A stretch of DNA of 64,000 nucleotides from Hsuehochloa calcarea (lineage: Eukaryota > Streptophyta > Magnoliopsida > Poales > Poaceae): the NCBI GenBank assembly GCA_036346395.1, contig CM070594.1, positions 26,941,385-27,005,384 of the forward strand, in the 5' to 3' direction. Under the pieces are notes generated by a model. The model was not told the origin of the DNA, searched no databases, and saw only the letters and a program-made list of their open reading frames with translations. Made by a program: the position numbers and the translations under genes. This document shows, piece by piece, positions 45,453-56,900 of the stretch (within the stretch, counting starts at the first letter, position 1; every line of letters starts with the position of its first letter).

Positions 45453-48188
45453 CAATGGCGGAGCTAGTATAGGAGCATAGTGTAACACCCCAGCCCAACA
45501 CTAAGCCTGGAATGCCACTAAACTACTCTCTAAACTATAATTATCGACACACTAAAAAATTACAGCAAGGAAAACAACAATAAACATATCCATGGACCAC
45601 AAAAGAACATGCATAATTATGGATCAAGCGATAATAAATAAGAAAGGGGAAATATAACCAGATAAATAATCCAAAATAGCATCAACCAATGAATCCATAT
45701 CATTGAAACAAATAGACTAGTCCGAAATGTTGTCCTAAGCTTTATTCAACCTCTAACATGTCCTAAAGTAATCCTGCATTGAATAAAAAGGTTCTTATGG
45801 CAAATGATCATGTGATTGAAGTATGGATCTACTCCATGTGCTCTACTCGCTCTCAATCACGGCGCCCTCGAAGTTCACCTAAAACAACAAAAGAGCAAGG
45901 GTGAGTCCACGACTCAGCAACCACATCAATATACAACGAACAATAATAAATCAACAGCATTCAATATCTTCATTATCATCACAGGTACTTCTATTAATAT
46001 TTTCATGCTGTTATCTTCCCTTTGTTTCACACCCAATAATCTCATATATCAATGCAACTCTAATCTACATGTCCACATGCACTTCTTTCACAGATATACG
46101 GTATAGCATGAGTGAATGCTCATGACAACATTCACTCTCAAGCCCGTTCCTCCTCAAGGATCGGGGACCTCCTCCACTCCCGTGGAGTTGTGATCATTCA
46201 TGATCACCTGCTCATATGCAAAGATGCTTATGTATAAAAAAAATGCAAACTCCATCATATTCATCATATCCAACTTTTTCCCTCATGGTTGTCAACAAAG
46301 ATATAACCATATCATTCCATTGTTTGCAATTAAATAAAATAAAAGCACAACAATAATGGTACTGAAAGATAAACAATCACAGTGATAATCATTGATCGCT
46401 GTCTACCATGCACTTGCCTTTACTAGTTGCGACGCACGACTTGACTAGAAGATGGCAACAAGCACGACGCCTCTCCTACATTAAATACTCAAATTTCAAT
46501 ACAAGCTACAGCATCATAAGAACAGCAATCAATCGACATCGCTCCTACCCGTCCCCAAATATACCTCGCTTCTCCGGTACCGAATAGTTACCCATTGCTG
46601 TCATGTTACTAAAAATAGCGTAACTTTCGACTCAAAAGTCCGATCACAACCAACCACCCAGTTCTGGATTCTGCACAAAATTCTCCATATTTTATTAGAT
46701 TACCAAGACTCCTAATTAAATCATCTAACCCTCCGTTTTTAGCCCAGAAAACTGATATATCAGCTTCGGGACAGCGGGTCTTACTAAATTCATAATGTTT
46801 GTTTTACCCAACCAAAATTCGAGTTCTTGGATTCTACAGAACCCTTAGACAGTTATCTACATCTTTCATGTAGATGAAAAACTCTAATTAGTCTAATTAC
46901 TATTTTTAATCTCTGGTCTACCAAAACAGTACCGAAATATGACGACTACAAAGACAGCAGTCTTCCAAAATTCATAACTCGAGTTATACTTGTCCGATTG
47001 ACATGATTAAATATTCTATAGAAAGATATCGAAATTATCTACAATTAACTAGTAGATGATATTTCCTAAATTCGCCATTAAGTTACCCGAATAAATCGTT
47101 CACCAGAACAGCAGGCTAACAGACTCAATAATCGGCCCCTCGACTAAAAAATTCTACAATCCTCTCTAATCTCTAATTAAATTAACAAAAAGAGGGAGAA
47201 AACCAGATCGTTACCACACGACGGAAACCCGGATCTCTGCTTTTTTCTTCTAATCTTTTCCTTCTATTTCTTTGCTAGCAAATAAGCCCCTTTGCTTTAT
47301 CCTCTCTCATGTAGTAATCCCAACTTCATGCTTCCACGTCCAGGATGTAGCAGCATGAACTAGCCAACTAACAGCCGCAGCAGCAATCAATTGATGATGC
47401 TTCCCATGCAGCAGCAAACCAGGCCGTTGGGACCTCACGCGAGTACAGCAGCGATTGGCCGAGCGGCAATTCTCGAGTCAACACAACTTGTCCAACGGCA
47501 GATGATACGTGGGCAGAGCCCTGGGCAGGCGACGCCGTCCGCCGAGCGGTAGCACGCAGCGCACTCGCACACGCTCACGAGGTAGGTGCACCCACGCAGC
47601 AGCCAAGCGACGCTAACGACGCGTGGTGATGGCGTGCACCGGCGATGGCGATCACAGCCAAGCGAAGATCAGAAAACGATGGCGGCGCACGGGCGAAAAA
47701 AAACAAAGCAGCTGCTAGGTGGGGAAAAAAGAAAAAGACTGCTAGGGTTTCTAGAATCCACTCTCCCCACGATCCTTTTATATCTTGAACAGTCTAGCCC
47801 CTCCGCAAAACTCCAAAATATTCTATTTCCACGTACCTACTTTGTTTAATTACGCACTTGCCCTTAAAACGTTATTATTATTATTATTATTATTATTATT
47901 TATTTTTCAGAATATTACACATAGGGGTACAGCTCTACCCCCAATTTTTTTTGGAAAAATACTTGTTATATGTATTGTATATATACATGTAATAAATTTT
48001 GGTACAACTAATGACAGTGATAATTATGTACAAGTGTTAGATTGTATGTTAGTATGTAGAATTGTTTAGATTATGTATTATCTAGAAGTAGAACAATTAG
48101 TAGTGAGTTAGTCAGTTAGTCACAAGTCAGTAGAACTATGTATTTCTTAAGTTCGCATCCCATCATGAATATCCTGGCCCCACCACTT
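45453..48188. mobile_element. hAT-like miniature element (MITE), split by a solo LTR
   Basis: The ends CAATGGCGGAGCTAG (45453) and CTGGCCCCACCACTT (48188) form an imperfect terminal inverted repeat of the CAGTGGCGGAGC type. They are flanked by the 8-bp duplication gacaacca (45445-45452 and 48189-48196), the size left by hAT transposases. Without the solo LTR inserted at 45481 it is about 290 bases long, AT-rich and non-coding, so it must rely on a transposase from elsewhere. Confidence 0.7.
45481..47919 (-). mobile_element. Solo LTR, older relative of the chromovirus (2,439 bp)
   Basis: On the plus strand it starts TGTAACACCCCAGCCC and ends CAGAATATTACA, flanked by perfect duplications catag (45476-45480 and 47920-47924). 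It is collinear with the chromovirus LTRs but clearly more diverged, with a different GC-rich block (47330-47700) and a (TTA)n run at about 47869-47900. It inserted into the left tip of the hAT-like MITE. No internal sequence remains. Confidence 0.9.
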
Positions 48189-48196
48189 GACAACCA

Positions 48197-48851
48197 CTCG
48201 ATTTTACACACGTTTTCAAAAACGTCGTCCTCTACTTATCGATCCTTTTCCACCAACGTGCTACTTCTTCCCTTCCCCACGCGTATCCCCATCCCCCTAT
48301 CTGAGCTCCTCTTCCCCTCCGTGAGATTAGATCTCCACCTCTCCTTCCCCTTCCCCTTTAGCTAGCTTGTGCCCCCACCGATTGGGCCCGACAGCTTGAC
48401 TTGTGTTGACCAAGCCCTTTACCCAATTGACTGCTCCAGTTGTGCTGAATACATGACTTATGTACCACTATTGGATTTTCAAAACAAGATATGTTCCAAT
48501 ACCCTAGGGCGGCTCTGGTGACTCTTGGGCTCTTCTTCCTCTTGCTAAGGTTTCAATCCTAGAGCAAGGTTTTTCTACCCTACAAGATCAGTTTTTTCCG
48601 GTGTGTTTCGTGATCTTAATAGGGCAGTTCAAGGTGTTTAAAGAGCAAACTTATTTTGTTTCTCAGCCTTAGTTGCGGTGTCGAGATCGGATCATGTGAG
48701 TTTGATATGGGGCGAGAGGCGAGGGAGTATGGACGACAAACACAGGTAGGAGCGTATCGACTGGGGAAAAAATCATCCAGAGGACATTGACATGCTACTG
48801 AAGAAATTAAACCTGGTCGATGAGGAAAGTGAGGAAATTGTGTTGGAGGAA
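48197..48851. other. Unassigned stretch with a short acidic open frame at its end
   Basis: About 650 bases not matching any repeat family I identified. A C/T-rich segment (48215-48360) is followed by mixed sequence. Codons 48750-48854 read 'HPEDIDMLLKKLNLVDEESE' and end at TGA, an acidic, leucine-rich piece that recalls the start of plant DUF4283/zinc-knuckle gag-like proteins; this is a weak resemblance. The open frame runs directly into the gypsy LTR beginning at 48852. Confidence 0.35.
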
Positions 48852-49904
48852 TGACGCGACAATGGGTGTCCCGATCTTTCGATGAGAACGATAACTCGAT
48901 TTGGTGGAGACGACTCTTACGATTCGACTACCAATCGAACATGACCAATATGTCCAGCAATCGCTGAACCAACTCTGAGATTGTTATCGACCTTGCTAGA
49001 AGCAAGATCGATCTGACCACGGAGGTCTATTCCTACATGCAATCGAAGAATAAGCAAGAACAAAACAAATAGCATTTGAAATTGCAAATAAGATTGAAGT
49101 ACTCGATAAGGCGGGATTCTGAATAAGAATTTTGACCAGGTGGTCTAGTTGACACACAAAGAATATACAAGTTGCAACGAATGCTAACTAAACAAAAATA
49201 AAATCCATGAAAACTAGAGGGTGCGACCACCTTAAATAGGGGATGAGGAGCCGCACATAGCTAAAAGATAAGGGGATGGTACTATTCATAGTACTACTTA
49301 CATGAACAGTACAGTTGTGAACAGTACGTCCATGAACAGTACATGCCAAGAGAGGGGATGCCTTCCCCTTGGGGCTAAGCATTACAAGGTCTAATTTGGC
49401 CCAAACAGGTGATACAGTATATTTTTTTTGGTGATTGCGGTGCGCACAGAAGGAATTTGGAGGTGATACTAGATCCATTAGAAAAAGAATGAGACAAGCT
49501 TTTCATGAAGTACTCGTGTTGCTCCAACGAACTCTGTATGTAAAAGTTATACATGTTTGAAGTCAGTGTTGTCTCCGGAGACTGAATTGGAATTCAAAAC
49601 GTGTCCAGTTCGAACTCTTGAGCTCCTAAAATATATATTTTAATCATTAGGTAGCATCATATAGTTCATATAATATAAAGGCGCTCCTAAAAATGAGCTC
49701 ACCTGATAATTTAAGTGAAGCGTACGAGCTCTTGTAATTGGAACTGCAAGCATGGCAAATATGGTTGTATCCATAGGGGTCATTGAGAGACCATGTGAGT
49801 AAGGTCCCCTTTCGAGTAATGAGTATTTGACGCTGTGGTGAGAAGTTTGTGATTGAAATCTTTGCGTTTGCGCTTTTGCTGGTTTGTTTCTGTAAGTGCG
49901 GAAC

Positions 49905-50218
49905 TTCCGGTTCTGGAAAACGGAAGTTCCGATTATCGGAACTTCCGCCCAGGTAAAACGGAACTACCAATTATCCTGACGTTTTGGGTTCTGTTACGAG
50001 TAATCGGAACTTCCGCACCTGGGATCGCGGAACGTCCGATAATACTGACAAGAGTATTCTGCTGTGACGAAAATCGGAATTACAAATCTGGGAGTGCGGA
50101 CGTTCCGATAATCGAAACTTCCGCAATGGTAAGCGTGGAACTTCCGATAATCCTGACAAGTGCGGACGTTCCGGAAATCGAAACTTCCGCAATGGTAAGT
50201 GCGGAACTTCCGATTGTG
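49905..50218. repeat. CGGAACTTCCG palindrome cluster
   Basis: About fifteen variants of GCGGAACTTCCG and CGGAACGTCCG are interspersed with 'ataatcctgacaag'. Three more occur near 51210-51260. The place in the LTR and the CGG/CCG arms match the clusters in the Sirevirus-like LTRs, but the palindrome centre is different. Confidence 0.78.
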
Positions 50219-50599
50219 GGCAGAACTGTGCAGAAAGGCATAGTTTGTGATTTTGAGTTTGTATGAGTTTGAGTTTTGTACAAATATTGATGCTATGATA
50301 TTGGGCAATACTATGTGATGTGTGTTTGTCTGTGTTGACTGCAGGACATCGAGACGAAGTCGTGGCGAGACACGAGGTGATCGGACTAGGCGCAGGCGGC
50401 GTTGAGGTCAGAACGGTCGAGATGTGTCGAAGACGGCGTGAATCTTGAGGTGGTTGCGAGTCAAGGACAGCAAGGTGTACGGGAGGCTTCCAGAAGGTGC
50501 GCAAGAGGCGAAACGGTCTTTTCGCAAAGCGGCACAAGTGGAGGCGGTTCCATTCGGGTGTAGCGGGCTTAATGGGTTGGAGACCCGTTAGCCAAAGGC

Positions 50600-50608
50600 T
50601 ATAAATAG
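50600..50608 (+). promoter_or_regulatory. Putative TATA box of the copia-type solo LTR
   Basis: TATAAATAG is preceded by GC-rich sequence and followed by a leader-like region; the spacing is similar to 14814-14822 in the related LTR. Confidence 0.55.
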
Positions 50609-51428
50609 AGGTGAACCCCTGGTTGTAGGGTTGAACTTTTTGAGGGAGAAAATTAGGGTTAGCTTTAGCAAAAGAGCTTTTGGAGAGTTTGTTTTGCTTT
50701 TTGGAGAGTTTGTTGAGTTGGAGAGGATGAACTGAAATTCATGTAATCATTTCTTTGTGTTTGCCTCTGTAATCTTTTGATTCCTATCAATGAAATTCTG
50801 AGGTTTTGGTTCTTTGTTTATGCCTCTTTCTTCTCTCTGTTCATACGTTGAATATCTAGGGTTTTGGTGAAACTTTTGATTCTTCTTATGAGATGGCATG
50901 AAACTTGATATCTAGAGTCTTATTGATATTGCTAATATATCCTCAAAGTTTCATGAGTCAAGAATCAAAGAATCTCTTGAATTTCAGTTTGTGGCTTCTC
51001 TTACCCCTTCTTCAAGAAATTTGATTTCTCTTTAATTAGACGATCTTTGTCTGTGATTTCTTCTCATGAGGTCAAGATGTTGTTTAGGATGATGTCCTGT
51101 GAGACTTGACCTGAGAAGAGCAGCAAATCAAAAGTATTTTGAATTTTTGAATCGTTCCAGTGCGCTCTGTTCTTCTGTCAGGATAATCTGAACTTCTGCC
51201 ATCTAAGCTACGGAACTTCCGATTTCCGGAACTTCCGCACCTGATTGGCCGGAACATCCGATTCGATGTAATGTACCAAGCTTGTTTTCGTTCTCTGATT
51301 TTGCTTCACTCCTCTTCTTAGGGCTTTGTAGGTTTGTTTAAATACAGTAAAGGGGAGTTCTTAATTTTTAAGGCACCATTCACCCCCCCCTCTGTTGCCA
51401 TTTCGGTCCTTCAGTCATGTCCTTAACA

Positions 51429-51618
51429 TCCTCCCCTTCTTTAAAACAAAGTCATGCTCAACATTTGATAAGCTGAAAATCGGGTAATAAAGAAGCCAAG
51501 GTATATGCATGGTATATGTATATGTCATCATTTTTACTGTTCTTCGTTGTTGCACAATTAATGTTATAAAACAGCAGCGATCATACAAGCTCATTGTATT
51601 ATTACCAGAAGAATAATA
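51429..51618 (-). other. Polypurine tract and remnant interior of the gypsy element
   Basis: On the minus strand TTTAAAGAAGGGGAGGA (51429-51445) stands directly before the LTR start, as a polypurine tract should. The remaining ~170 bases to 51618 are non-coding and are cut by the copia element starting at 51619. Confidence 0.6.
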
Positions 51619-52420
51619 TGTGGATACCATGGGGATGTACTCACGATCTTAGGAAGATGATACAATTGGCAATAGTATTGGGGGTTTGTCAAACACTCGT
51701 TTCGGTATAACCGAAAAGAGGAGCGGTATTACCAAAGAGCGGTATGACCGCAATAGAGGAGCGGTACTATCACAGTTCGATCAGGTGGTCGTAACCTGGT
51801 GGTCATAACTCTTTCAACCAGGTGGTCGTAACCTGGTGGTCATAACTCTTTCGACCAGGTGGTCGTAAACAGGTGGTCGTAACTCTTTCGACCAGGTGGT
51901 CGTAATCCTTTGACCAAGTAAAATGGGTATGACAACATTTGAGAAGTTATACTACCATAGAACGGCATGATCGGATTTTACTTGACAGTATATTTTTTCC
52001 ATAGAACATGTTTTTGGGAGTTTCTTCCTTCCTGAGAATTGATAAGACCGCAATTGTGGAGCGGTACTACCGCAGTGCGGTAGGAGCCGAGTCTACATGG
52101 CGGTATGACTATTTTTTCCCTGCTCGCTGGCCTGCTTGGAAGGGATGTTTGTTTGTTAGGTCAATTTCATGGGTTTCAATGCATGTGTTGCATTATGCAT
52201 GTTTTGATTAACGTGGTTCAAGTTGTGAGGAACTTGTTCCCAAAATCGATTTCTTGGTATATTATCGGGAAGGAAGCTTGGAGGACAATGACGGTCAATG
52301 GCGAGGATGATCAGGACTAGGCTTAAAGAGTTGAGGTTTAGAACGATTGAGGATGTCTGGTAAAGTCAGTGGATTCAAACATGGCGTAAAATAGACCAGA
52401 TTAGGATACAACTTTACCCA
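51619..52420 (+). repeat. 5' LTR of the Sirevirus-like element, 3' truncated
   Basis: It starts TGTGGATACCATGGGGATG, matching the 3' LTR at 60106. It has no recognisable LTR end or primer-binding site; homology to other LTRs ends near 52420, where gag codons begin. It contains GCGGTATTACC and GGTGGTCGTAACC repeats (51690-52090). Confidence 0.78.
51690..52090. repeat. GCGGTATTACCGC and GGTGGTCGTAACC repeat cluster
   Basis: Imperfect palindromes GCGGTAYTACCGC are mixed with a near-tandem block (51783-51915) of 'accaggtggtcgtaac' and 'ctctttcgaccaggtgg' units. The 3' LTR has a shorter version (60225-60400). It is positionally equivalent to the clusters at 13980 and 49905. Confidence 0.75.
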
Positions 52421-52650
52421 AGACAAGTCCAATCCAAATATCAATCAATTCTTGGAAAATAGCTTAGTTGAATTCAAAACTCAACCTGCAAAAATTCTTT
52501 TCAAATCTGCAGGTTTTGCCGAACCACCTTCTGAGTCAGAGGTGCATCTCCGAGTGGTATCAAGTACCATTGCACCTATTGTAAGAAGGATGAGCATTTG
52601 CTTGAGTTCTGTTGGTGTAGGTTGAAAAATACTAAGAAAAACATTCTATA
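52421..52650 (+). pseudogene. copia gag tail with zinc knuckle
   Basis: Codons read 'INQFLENSLVEFKTQPAKIL', then 'FKSAGFAEPPSESE', and after a frame change a CCHC knuckle 'CTYCKKDEHLLEFC' (about 52571-52612). The homologous region at 2200-2340 has the same order. The knuckle binds element RNA in the particle. The rest of gag is deleted. Confidence 0.72.
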
Positions 52651-52901
52651 CTTTCATTTCATCAACCTAGAGCCTCCATGAGATATATATGGTCATTTAG
52701 AAAAGAAGAAACCTGGTCCAGGATTTGTTTCACATGCTCATAATCATCATGTTCCTAGACAGGATGCATCTCATGTTCATGTAACCATTGATCATAATAG
52801 AACCTCAAGTAGAATCAAAGCTAGCAATTCTGCTTTTCATACTACTCGCAGACGTGTGTCTCAGTACTGTGTTCCTAAGTCATGCTTAACTAACCCCAGT
52901 A

Positions 52902-53247
52902 TTGGGACACATCGATCTTCTGTACCTTAATTTTAAAAAACATCGCGGAAGGGGGAAGAACACGGGGTTCGTTGACTCCAGCTTTTCACACCACATGACC
53001 GAAGACTCAAGATGGTTCACCTCCTTCACGTGGTCGACAGGTGATGACTTCATCACCTTTGGAGATGATACACAAGGGAGGATTGAAGGAACGAGATCGA
53101 TCAGGGTGAAAGACAAGTTCATCCTGAAGGATGTCGCCCTTGTGGACAAGCTAAGGCACAACTTGCTTTCTGTCTCGCAACTTCTTGATGATGGCCTATG
53201 AGACTAGGTTTAAGAAAAATGCTTGTTGTGTACTTGATTCAGCTGGT
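52902..53247 (+). pseudogene. copia protease
   Basis: About 100 codons are open from 52902. The active site region reads 'FVDSSFSHHMTEDSRWF'; the family has D-S-G, here DSS, so the catalytic triplet is damaged. It is followed by 'ITFGDDTQGRIEGTRSIRV' and 'DKLRHNLLSVSQLLDDG', typical of copia. A frameshift after 'LDDGL' shifts to 'FKKNACCVLDSAGEF', which continues past the solo LTR insertion at 53252. The linker 52651-52901 is decayed gag/protease spacer. Confidence 0.82.
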
Positions 53248-53252
53248 GAGTT

Positions 53253-55681
53253 TGTAATATTCTGAAAAAAAATAAATGGTAATAATAAATAATTAATTAT
53301 TAACGTCTTAAGGGCCTGTGTGTAATTAAATTAATTAGTACATAAAAAAATAGAATTTCAGAGTTTTTAAGAGCTATATAAATAGATGGTGGGAATTTTA
53401 GAAACCATAGCCATTTTCTTTGTTTTTTCTTTCCATCCAAGCCGCCACAATTTTCTTACCTTCTCGCATTCTCGCGCCACCATTGTTCCTGGTGCACCAC
53501 GTCTTTGGCGACGCCGCTGGCGTGGAGTCGCTATGTATTGCCGAGCCGCTTCTGACCGCGTGGAGTCTTCGCTGCTCTGCGCGCGAATCGCTGAATTTTC
53601 CAACGCCGAGCCGATCCGGCCGCTGCCGACAAGGCGCCGCTATGCTGGGATCGCGCTGCCCTTGCCGATCGCGTTCTTGTTCACCGCCGAAAGCGAAAGC
53701 GAGCATTCTTGTCTTATTGTGCTGCTGACCACCGAGAGCCGGGCCGAGAAAAATAACGCGCTCGAAGCTTTGCCGCGTGGGCCGAGTACCGCCCGCGTGG
53801 ACGCCCTGCTACCGCGTGGAGAACCCCGGCGTTGAGTTTACTGCCCACATGCATGTACCGGCCGGCTGATTAGGTAGGTGAGTTGTGTGTTAGTTTTGCT
53901 TACTGCTATGACTAATAAAGTGATTAGTAGTAGTTATTGGTTTTAAGCCGAATCAGTACTTGATTAGCTAATTAGTGCACACGTTTGGCTAGAGAAGGAT
54001 TTAGAACAAGATTAGAAGAAAGTATTAGCGCCGTTAGTCGGGGAAAAATTAAATAGTAGATTGGTTTAGTCTGTTGTTCTGTGTACGATTTATTCGGGTA
54101 CTTTAATGGCAAACTTTGAAAATATCATCTACTAGTTAATTGTAGATAATTTCGATATCTTTCTATAGCATATTTTATCATGTCAATCGGACAAGTATAA
54201 TTCGAGTTATGATTTTCGGAAGACCGCTGTCTTTACGGTTGTCGTCTTTCGGCGCTGTTTTGGTAGACTGTAGATTAAAAATAGTAAATCCACTAATTAG
54301 AGTTTTTGATCTACATGAAAGATGTAGTTAATTGTCTGAGGGTTCTGTAGGATCCAAGAAATCGAATTTTGGTTGGGTAAAACAAAAGTTATGAATTTAG
54401 TAAGACCCGCTGTTCCGAAGCGGACAGATCGGTTTTCTGGGCTAAAAACGGAGGGTTAGATGATTTAATTAGAAGACTTTGTAATCTAAGAAAATGTGGA
54501 TAATTTTATGAAGAATCCAGAATGGGGTGGTTTGTGGTGATCGGACTTTTGAGTCAAAAGTTACGTTCGTTTTAGTACTAAGACCGCAATGGGTAACTTT
54601 TCGGTACCGGAGTAACGTGGTATATTTGGGGACGTGTAGGAGCGATGTCGATTGATTGTTGTTCTTATGATGCTGTAGCTTGTATTGAAATCTGTGTATT
54701 TAATGTAGGAGAGGCGTCGTACTTGTTGGCATCTGCTAGCCAAATTGTGCGTCGCAACTAGTAAAGGCAAGTGCATGGTAGACAGCGATCAATGATCGAT
54801 CATCGCTTTTCTTTATCTTCTATTACCATTATTGTTGTGCTTTTATCTTGTTTAATTGCAAACAATGGAATGACATGGTTATATCTTTGTTGATAAATAT
54901 GATGAAAAGTTGGATATGATGTTTATGATGGAGTTTGCATATACATACATAAGCATCTTTGCATATGAGCAGGTGATCATGAATGATCACAACTCCACGG
55001 GAGTGGAGGAGGTCCCCGATCCTTATGGAGGAACGGGCTTGAGAGTGAATGTTGTCGCGAGCATTCACTCATGCTATACCGGTATACGCGAAAGAAGTGC
55101 ATGTGGACATGTAGATTAGAGTTGCATTCATACATGAGATTAATGGATGTGAATCAAAGAGAAGATAACTGCATGAGATTATTAATGAAAGTACCTGTGA
55201 TGATAATGAAGTTATTGAATGCTGTTGGTTTATTATTGTTCGTTGTTATGGATGTGCTTGCTGAGTCGTGGACTCACCCTTGCTCTTTTGTTGTCTTTAG
55301 GTGATCTTCGAGGGCGCCGTAACTGAGAGCGAGTAGAGCACATGGACAACACATGATCATTTGCCATAAGAATCTTTTCATTCACAATTGGATTACACTT
55401 GGACATGTTAGAGGTTGAATAAAGTTTAGGACAACGTTTGGACTAGACTAATTGTTTTAATAATTTGGATTCATTGGTTGATGCTATTTTGGACTAATTA
55501 CCTGGTTATATTCCCCTTGCGTATTTATTATCGTTTCATCCATAATTATGCATGTTCTTTTGTGATCCATGGATATATTTATTGTTGTTTTCTTGCTGTA
55601 ATTTTATAGTGTGTCGATAATTATTAGTAAAGAGAGTAGTGTGGTGGCATTCTAGGCTCAGTGTTGGGCTGGGGTGTTACA
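53253..55681 (+). mobile_element. Solo chromovirus LTR inside copia pol (2,429 bp)
   Basis: It starts TGTAATATTCTG and ends GGGGTGTTACA, in the opposite orientation to the full chromovirus, with perfect duplications gagtt (53248-53252 and 55682-55686). Removing it and one duplication restores an open copia frame across the site ('DSAGEFVFGIS'), so it entered coding sequence. A TATA box is at 53376-53386. The GC-rich block (53450-53850) differs from those of the other copies, and the 149-codon frame there is not a gene. Confidence 0.93.
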
Positions 55682-55978
55682 GAGTTTGTCTTTGGAATTT
55701 CTAGAGTTGGTAGAATCTTTGGAGCTGACTTTTCTGAATCTCTTACTGGATCTCTCAAGTGTTTGATTGTATCTTCTTCTAAGTTCTGGCTTTTGCACCA
55801 TCGTTTGGGGCACAATGGCTTTGATCATCTGACGCGAGTTAGCAACCTTGATCTCATGAGAGGTTTGCCCAAACTCAAAGTCATCAAGGATGCTGCATGT
55901 GCACCTTGTAGGCATGTCAAGCAAGTTGTTGCCTCACACCCTTCATTGACTATGATCATGACTGACGGACCAGGATAG
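55682..55978 (+). pseudogene. copia pre-integrase / integrase zinc-binding domain
   Basis: It shows 'WLLHHRLGHNGFDHLTRVS', which carries the two histidines, and 'CAPCRHVKQ', which carries the two cysteines of the HHCC domain. The order and spacing are typical of copia pre-integrase. The frame ends in TAG at 55977. Confidence 0.85.
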
Positions 55979-56423
55979 TTGCTTCACATGGATACTGTTA
56001 GTCCTGCTAGGGTTCAGTCAGCTGGTGGTAAATGGTATATTTATGTTATAGTTGATGATTTTTCATGATCTTGTTCTTCGTTTGACTTCTGAACTTCCTG
56101 GTGCCTTGAGTGCAATCTACAGTGATAATAGCACGGAGTTCAAGAATGCCTTATTTTTCTCTTTCTGTGCTAAGCGTGGTATTGAGTATCAATTTTCTTC
56201 TCCACACGTTCCTCAACAAAATGGTGTGGTGGAAAAGAAGAACAAAACCTTAGTCAAGATGGCTAGGATGATGCTAGATGAGTATAACACTCCAAGGATA
56301 TTTTGGGCTGAAGCTATTGCTACAACTTGCCATATTGCCAATCGTGTCTTCTTGAGACCATCTTTGGGCAAGACGTCATATGAGCTTCGGTTTTGTAGAA
56401 AACCCCATGTTTCTCATTTTTAA
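55979..56423 (+). pseudogene. copia integrase core, internally deleted
   Basis: The core opens with 'LLHMDTVSPARVQSAGGKWY' (first catalytic Asp) and 'IVDDFS', then jumps to 'ELPGALSAIYSDNSTEFKN' (second Asp) and 'PHVPQQNGVVEKKNKTL' (catalytic Glu), ending 'FWAEAIATTCHIANRVFLRP'. The jump at about 56064 removes several tens of residues and changes frame. All three DDE residues can be seen, but not in one frame. Confidence 0.82.
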
Positions 56424-56900
56424 GCTTTTGGAGCCAAGAGTTTCATTATCAAGACATAAAATATAGATGAATTTGAGTCAATGACTTCTGATGGTTTATT
56501 TCTAAGTTATCCTGCACATTCGAGGGGTTTTCAGGTTCTTAATGTTGAGACTAACGTTATTCGGGAGACATGCAATGTCACCGTTGATGAGACTAGCCTT
56601 GGAGCTAGATCTTTGTGGAAGAATATGAAAATGAATGTGGTGATTGTCTTCCGCTTGCTGCTGCTACACCTCTTGATCCAATTGAAGAACCTACTTCGTC
56701 TATTTCACCTTCAATTGACGCTCCTGCTACATCCTTATCATCAGCAGTACCTGCGGAGGTTGAAGAGATGCTATTCCCCCCGGGCGCTCGACTTCACATT
56801 CAGAGGTGTCATCCTCCAGATCAGATGATTGGTCATCTTCATAAGCAAGTCACTCGCTCTAGGTATCACGATGCAAGTCTCTACTCCCATTCTACATTTG
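56424..56900 (+). pseudogene. copia integrase C-terminal / linker region
   Basis: It contains 'LFLSYPAHSRGFQVLNVET', the domain after the integrase core, then an acidic, Ser/Pro-rich linker ('AATPLDPIEEPTSSISPSID') in another frame (from 56615). Frame changes occur near 56424 and 56615. Confidence 0.7.

Larger units (their letters stand above)
49784..51413 (+). mobile_element. Copia-type solo LTR with CGGAACTTCCG repeats (1,630 bp)
   Basis: It begins TGAGAGACCATG and ends CGGTCCTTCA, flanked by perfect duplications gtcat (49779-49783 and 51414-51418). The end, with a C-run and 'gccatttcggtccttca', parallels the Sirevirus-like LTR ending at 44602. TATAAATAG is at 50600-50608, about 815 bases in. 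The frame of 188 codons on the minus strand (49971-50537) only follows the repeats. Confidence 0.85.
48852..51428 (-). repeat. gypsy LTR, minus strand, split by a copia-type solo LTR
   Basis: In element sense it runs TGTTAAGGACATG (51428) to GTCGCGTCA (48852) and is preceded by a purine tract on the right, so it is a 3' LTR whose internal region lay to the right. Its own sequence is 48852-49783 plus 51419-51428, about 940 bases. It matches the LTR at 7371-8031 (shared CCCGATCTTTCGATGAGA and several other blocks), so it belongs to the same lineage as the gypsy element with inverted gag. Confidence 0.7.

Noticed and set aside
49971..50537. 188-codon minus-strand frame and its overlapping frames
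   Set aside because: Follows CGGAACTTCCG repeats inside a solo LTR; the apparent protein repeats are DNA repeats.
53386..53835. 149-codon frame with a hydrophobic start
   Set aside because: Inside the GC-rich part of a solo chromovirus LTR; it differs in the other LTR copies and has no recognisable domain.
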